Below are positions 1 through 5,446 of a stretch of 5,446 nt of DNA, piece after piece. The notes beneath the pieces are model-generated. The model did no database searches, was not told where the DNA came from, and saw only the letters and a list, made by a program, of their open reading frames with translations. The DNA is taken from NCBI GenBank assembly GCA_014584635.1, contig JACTML010000170.1, positions 1 to 5,446 on the forward strand. Reading direction: 5' to 3'. The position numbers were made by a program, and so were the translations under genes. Within the stretch, counting starts at the first letter, position 1. The number at the start of each line of letters is the position of its first letter. This DNA comes from Nitrosomonas eutropha (GTDB lineage Bacteria; Pseudomonadota; Gammaproteobacteria; Burkholderiales; Nitrosomonadaceae).

Positions 1-1344
1 AATCCGGCAACCGGAAAAATATTGCGTACCTACACGCAATATTCTGAAAAGATGATCATTGATGCATTGGAACGTGCTCATATCGCGCATCTTGCCTGGC
101 GGAAGACATTACTGACGGAACGGACGGCATTGTTACTAAGCCTGGCACAGGTTTTACGTGAAAGGGCAGAGCATTACGCGCGGTTAATGACCGAGGAAAC
201 AGGCAAACCCATTCGCGCGGCACGGGCTGAAATAGAGAAATGTGCGTGGACTTGTGAAGTATACGCGGCCAATGCTGCAAGCTGGCTGGCGGAAGAAGCG
301 GTGGCAGCGGATGGCTGCAAGCATCATATTGTTATCGAACCGCTGGGTGTTATTCTGGCGGTCATGCCATGGAATTTTCCGTTCTGGCAGGTCATACGTT
401 TTCTGGTTCCGGCTTTGCTGACGGGTAACGGTGCTTTACTGAAACATGCAGCCAACGTGACGGGGTCCGCCCTGAATATCCAGGAAGCGGTCAATGCGGC
501 CGGATTTCCAGCGGAATTATTCACGACTATCCTTGCTTCTCATGAACAGGTCGAACAAGTGATTGCTCATCCGCTGTGCCGGGGTGTTTCCCTGACCGGC
601 AGTACAGAAGCGGGCAAGAGCATTGCAGCCACGGCGGGCAAATATCTCAAGAAAGTTGTCCTTGAACTGGGCGGTTCTGATCCCCTGATTGTACTGGCGG
701 ATGCAAATATTGCTGCGGCGGCAAAAGCTGCCGTAATCGGGCGGTTTCAGAATAACGGACAGAGCTGTATTGCTGCGAAACGCATCATCGTTCTTGAGGA
801 GATTCAGGAAGTGTTTATTGTTGCATTGCTGGCTGAAGTTGAAAAACTGGTGGTGGGAGATCCACAGGCTGAGGAGACGGATATTGGCCCGCTGGTAAAT
901 CAGCAGGCCGCTGAGAAAATGGCGCAGTTTGTGGCGGATGCAGTGGCAAAAGGAGCGATCGTGCAAACAGGGGGAAAGCGGCAGGGCGCTTATTTCTTTC
1001 CAACTGTACTGACCAATGTGACTGCAGAGATGGATGTGCTTGCCAGAGAAGTGTTTGGCCCGGTAATGCCGGTTATCATCGCACAAACTGAAGATGAGGC
1101 AGTCGCGCAGGCTAACAATACCCGTTTTGGCTTGGGGGCAAGTGTCTGGAGTCAGAATCTGGCACATGGTGAGCGCGTGGCGCGCCAGCTGGAAGCCGGC
1201 GCGGTGTTTGTCAACAGCATTACCAAATCGGATCCGCGTATGCCGTTTGGTGGTATCAGGGAAAGTGGCCTGGGGCGGGAGCTTTCCCGCTGGGGATTGA
1301 GAGAGTTTGCCAATATTAAGACAATTAACGTTTATGCTGGCTAA
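1..1344 (+). CDS. gabD: NAD(P)-dependent succinate-semialdehyde dehydrogenase (ALDH superfamily), 5'-partial
   Basis: This cytoplasmic enzyme would oxidise succinate semialdehyde to succinate with NAD(P)+, the last step of the GABA shunt. The reading frame is open to the left edge and begins with NPATGKIL, the usual ALDH N-terminal motif, so only a few residues are missing; the TTG at 22 is not a credible start. Counting from base 1, 447 residues are visible. Seen: MPWNFPFWQ with the oxyanion Asn at 125, KHA at 148-150, the LTGSTEAG nucleotide loop at 198-205, general-base Glu222 in LELGGSDP, nucleophile Cys256 in NNGQSCIAAKR, and EVFGPV near 350. The Glu-to-Cys spacing of 34 matches the superfamily. 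LELGGSDP, KHA and the ending REFANIKT resemble the GabD1/YneI (Sad) branch rather than betaine-aldehyde enzymes. The position following KHA is Ala where NAD-preferring ALDHs often have Glu, so cofactor choice is open. Substrate is inferred from family; other short semialdehydes are possible. Confidence 0.9.
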   Translation, partial: NPATGKILRTYTQYSEKMIIDALERAHIAHLAWRKTLLTERTALLLSLAQVLRERAEHYARLMTEETGKPIRAARAEIEKCAWTCEVYAANAASWLAEEAVAADGCKHHIVIEPLGVILAVMPWNFPFWQVIRFLVPALLTGNGALLKHAANVTGSALNIQEAVNAAGFPAELFTTILASHEQVEQVIAHPLCRGVSLTGSTEAGKSIAATAGKYLKKVVLELGGSDPLIVLADANIAAAAKAAVIGRFQNNGQSCIAAKRIIVLEEIQEVFIVALLAEVEKLVVGDPQAEETDIGPLVNQQAAEKMAQFVADAVAKGAIVQTGGKRQGAYFFPTVLTNVTAEMDVLAREVFGPVMPVIIAQTEDEAVAQANNTRFGLGASVWSQNLAHGERVARQLEAGAVFVNSITKSDPRMPFGGIRESGLGRELSRWGLREFANIKTINVYAG

Positions 1345-1440
1345 GGAACCGCTGCAAAATTATCTGCGATGCCTTTCTGTGTTAAAAATCAGCTCACAAA
1401 ACTCATTTATTACGTATAAATTCCGCTTTTTAGCATATTT

Positions 1441-1469
1441 TTGCCTTGAACTGATTGCCTCGCTAATAT
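1441..1469 (+). promoter_or_regulatory. Possible sigma70-type promoter for the TPR protein gene
   Basis: TTGCCT at 1441-1446 and TAATAT at 1464-1469 are separated by 17 bases, the ideal spacing. Each matches the consensus hexamer at four of six positions. Transcription would start near 1476 and give a leader of about 40 bases. TTGCCT recurs at 1455-1460, which may be chance. In AT-rich DNA such matches are common, so this is a candidate only. Confidence 0.3.
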
Positions 1470-1500
1470 TTCTCAGAGGCCCCCTAAACCAAAAAACATA

Positions 1501-1507
1501 AAAGGAG
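1501..1507 (+). promoter_or_regulatory. Ribosome binding site of the TPR protein gene
   Basis: AAAGGAG ends eight bases before the ATG at 1516. It is a near-complete Shine-Dalgarno sequence at good spacing, and it fixes the start there rather than at the internal Met12 codon. That start also leaves the signal peptide intact. Confidence 0.8.
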
Positions 1508-1515
1508 TTCGTCAG

Positions 1516-1584
1516 ATGTCTTTTGCAAAATCTGTACTGGTCAGCAGCATGCTGGCAGTGATCAGCATTCCCTGTTCATTCGCG
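1516..1584 (+). other. Sec signal peptide coding segment of the TPR protein
   Basis: Residues 1-23 show a short basic n-region with Lys5, a hydrophobic core at about 7-18, and a c-region ending S-F-A. Small residues at -3 (Ser21) and -1 (Ala23) fit signal peptidase I. The predicted mature protein begins with His24. No twin-arginine motif is present. Confidence 0.7.
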
Positions 1585-3234
1585 CATACCGGGCATGGCG
1601 GTGATGAAATGCCCGTGATACACAACAAAGATGCTGCTTCGTCAGTAACGGATGAATTGCTGGCGGACGAACGGCAAGCCTCAGCGTTGTTGAATCTTGG
1701 CACACACACTTTTCCTGTCAGTACCCAAAACAAGCTGGCGCAGCAGTTTATCAACCAGGGATTGAATCTTGCTTATGGCTTCAATCATGCTGAAGCCGGG
1801 CGCGCCTTCAAGGAAGCGGCGCGGTTGGATTCCAGGCTGGCAATGGCCTACTGGGGGCAGGCGCTGGTATTGGGACCGAATATCAATGCGCCGATGGATG
1901 CAAATGAAGAGCCGCTGGCAGTCAAACTGATCAATCAGGCCAAAGCACTGATGACAAACGCCTCACCAAAGGAGCAGGCGCTAATCCAGGCACTGGAAAA
2001 ACGCTACTCAGGCATGGCTGAAGCACGCAAGCTCAACGACCAGGCGTATGCAGATGCCATGCGTGAAGTGCATCATCAGTTTCCGGGCGATCCGGATATT
2101 GCCATATTGTATGTGGAATCCACCATGAATCTGCGCCCCTGGGGGTACTGGATGCGGGATGGCTATCCGTATGCGGGTACCGCTGATATTGTTGCGCTGA
2201 CGGAAGATGTATTGCGCCGCTATCCCAACCACCCGGGTGCATTGCATATGTATATCCATCTGATGGAACCCACGTCTAATCCGGAGCGGGCCGAGCAGGC
2301 AGCGGATACACTGCTGACGCTTATGCCACAAGCCGGACACATGATTCATATGTCATCGCATATTTATCAGCGCGTAGGGCGTTATGCCGATGCAGTCAGA
2401 AGCAACCAGATGGCGATTCAGGCGGATGAGGAATACATTGCGCAATTCGAGGCGCAAGGCTTGTATCCGCTGGCCTACTATCCGCATAACATTCATTTTC
2501 TCTGGTTTGCTGCTTCCGCCAGCGGACAATATGCCCTGGCATTGAAAAGCGCGCGCAATGCTGCCAGTAAAATAGATGATGCACTACTGGAGCAGCTGCC
2601 GCTGGTCGCAACCTTCCGCGTACTGCCTTACTGGACGCTGGCGCGCTTTGGTCAATGGCAAAGCGTGCTGGATGAACCGGCTCCTCCTGTCAATAACGCT
2701 TTTCTCACGGGAAGCTGGCATTATGTACGCGGCCTGGCTTATGTCGCGACAGGTAAATTGAAGCAGGCAGCAACGGAATTAGCGCAGCTGCGTAAAATTG
2801 TCGAGGATTCTGCCCAACTGGATTATCGTCTGCTGTCTCAAAATACAGCGTACGCAGTACTGCGAATTGCACCCGAAGTGCTGGCAGGGGAACTGGCAGC
2901 CGCGCATGGCAAATTTGACACGGCGATTGCTCATCTGGAACGGGCAGTGCGGCTGGAAGATGGCCTGGTTTATACCGAACCTTATGAATGGCACTATCCG
3001 CCACGGCTGTCTTTAGGCGCGATCCTGCTGGAAGCAGGGCGTCCGGATGAAGCGGAAACCGTATATTGGGCGGATCTGCGGCACAATCGCAATAATGGCT
3101 GGGCGTTATTCGGTTTGCAGCAAGCGCTGCAGGCACAGAATAAAACAGCGGAAGCTGAAACCATTGCAGCACGCTTTAAAAAAGCATGGCAGCATGCGGA
3201 TATCACACTTTCCGCTTCGCGCATGGGACGATGA
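1516..3234 (+). CDS. Secreted tetratricopeptide-repeat protein of unknown function with His-rich motifs
   Basis: This is a complete gene of 572 residues. Residues 1-23 form a Sec signal peptide: Lys5, a hydrophobic core, then CSFA before probable cleavage ahead of His24. Pro precedes Cys20, so the lipobox is poor and a soluble periplasmic protein is more likely than a lipoprotein. The mature N-terminus is His- and Gly-rich (HTGHGG, His36). TPR-like helical pairs are visible at about 80-117 (ending YWGQALVLGPN), 259-305, 400-430 and 497-550. Histidines cluster at 239, 244 and 248 (HPGALHMYIH), at 275, 278 and 282 (GHMIHMSSHIY), and at 324 and 327 (YPHNIHF). The C-terminal part has YEWHYPPR at 490-497 and GRPDEAE at 508-514. 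From general knowledge these blocks recur in a widespread family annotated only as TPR proteins; no activity is known to me. A metal-binding or catalytic role for the histidines is inference. The gene is probably transcribed alone. Confidence 0.85.
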   Translation: MSFAKSVLVSSMLAVISIPCSFAHTGHGGDEMPVIHNKDAASSVTDELLADERQASALLNLGTHTFPVSTQNKLAQQFINQGLNLAYGFNHAEAGRAFKEAARLDSRLAMAYWGQALVLGPNINAPMDANEEPLAVKLINQAKALMTNASPKEQALIQALEKRYSGMAEARKLNDQAYADAMREVHHQFPGDPDIAILYVESTMNLRPWGYWMRDGYPYAGTADIVALTEDVLRRYPNHPGALHMYIHLMEPTSNPERAEQAADTLLTLMPQAGHMIHMSSHIYQRVGRYADAVRSNQMAIQADEEYIAQFEAQGLYPLAYYPHNIHFLWFAASASGQYALALKSARNAASKIDDALLEQLPLVATFRVLPYWTLARFGQWQSVLDEPAPPVNNAFLTGSWHYVRGLAYVATGKLKQAATELAQLRKIVEDSAQLDYRLLSQNTAYAVLRIAPEVLAGELAAAHGKFDTAIAHLERAVRLEDGLVYTEPYEWHYPPRLSLGAILLEAGRPDEAETVYWADLRHNRNNGWALFGLQQALQAQNKTAEAETIAARFKKAWQHADITLSASRMGR

Positions 3235-3370
3235 AACCGGCAGCTTGAGAAATTCAACCGGCAAATGGCGGCATAAACAAACCGGATAAAAAACGCCTGA
3301 ATTGGCAAAAGCGCGACTTGCTGTGGCGGGTTGGTTTTTGCCATCCATCCCAAGTCCGCCATGACAGCCA
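3235..3370. other. Intergenic gap between convergent genes
   Basis: These 136 bases separate the 3' ends of the TPR gene (+) and hsdR (-). They hold three copies of AACCGG-like sequence (ACCGG at 3236-3240, 3257-3261 and 3281-3285), an A-run at 3288-3293 that reads as six T on the - strand, and a weak inverted repeat. No gene was recognised. This is also where base composition appears to change. Confidence 0.6.
3304..3342. terminator. Weak hairpin, possible terminator between convergent genes
   Basis: GGCAAAA at 3304-3310 can pair with TTTTGCC at 3336-3342, leaving a 25-base loop. The T-run lies within the right arm rather than after it, and the loop is long, so this is a poor match to a rho-independent terminator. 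On the - strand a six-T run (3293-3288) follows a possible GGCG/CGCC pairing (3294-3297 with 3325-3328), which could help end hsdR transcription. Its position between two gene ends is the main support. Confidence 0.25.

Positions 3371-5446
<2,076 letters not shown>

Larger units (their letters stand above)
1345..1515. other. Intergenic region between the dehydrogenase and TPR protein genes
   Basis: This 171-base gap is AT-rich compared with the genes on either side. No strong hairpin followed by a T-run, as a rho-independent terminator for the dehydrogenase gene would show, was found. It contains a near-palindrome, a possible sigma70-type promoter and a strong Shine-Dalgarno sequence, listed separately. 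Its length argues that the downstream gene has its own promoter rather than depending on read-through. No credible small gene was seen in it: a short + strand frame starting at 1307 overlaps the dehydrogenase end, runs to about 1501 and has no recognisable features. Confidence 0.6.

Noticed and set aside
22..24. TTG as the start codon of the dehydrogenase
   Set aside because: The conserved NPATGKI motif is in frame ahead of it and the frame is open to base 1, so the true start is outside the window.
517..1167. A 216-codon - strand open frame inside the dehydrogenase gene
   Set aside because: It lies opposite the catalytic Glu and Cys region of the dehydrogenase, is rich in Cys, His and Arg, and has no recognisable domain.
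1561..1578. Lipoprotein lipobox around Cys20 of the TPR protein
   Set aside because: Pro occupies the -1 position, which does not fit the lipobox; a signal peptidase I site after Ala23 fits better.

Overview
The window looks like bacterial chromosome, most likely from a Gram-negative proteobacterium. It carries two tightly packed protein genes on the + strand, a third gene on the - strand, classical Shine-Dalgarno spacing, and an exported tetratricopeptide-repeat (TPR) protein with a Sec signal peptide. A betaproteobacterial host, for example a Nitrosomonas-like ammonia oxidiser, is only an impression and cannot be fixed from this sequence.

Layout. Positions 1-1344 (+) hold nearly all of an aldehyde dehydrogenase of the succinate-semialdehyde dehydrogenase type; only its first few residues lie beyond the left edge. 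Positions 1345-1515 are a non-coding gap with a possible promoter, a near-palindrome and a clear ribosome binding site. Positions 1516-3234 (+) encode a complete secreted TPR protein of 572 residues, of unknown function, with a striking set of clustered histidines. Positions 3235-3370 are the gap between two convergent genes, with short repeats and a weak hairpin. Positions 3371-5446 (-) encode the C-terminal two thirds of HsdR, the motor and restriction subunit of a type I restriction-modification system; its N-terminal nuclease region and Walker A motif lie beyond the right edge.

How the genes relate. The dehydrogenase is metabolic: it oxidises a semialdehyde to feed carbon into the TCA cycle. 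The TPR protein acts outside the cytoplasm and has no evident link to it beyond sharing a strand. HsdR belongs to a defence locus whose hsdM and hsdS genes would be expected to the right of the window. The hsdR part appears richer in G+C than the left part, so the convergent gap near 3235-3370 may be the boundary of an acquired defence module. No RNA gene, CRISPR array, insertion sequence or phage gene was seen. The most interesting open question is the TPR protein, whose His-rich motifs suggest a metal site inside a repeat scaffold.
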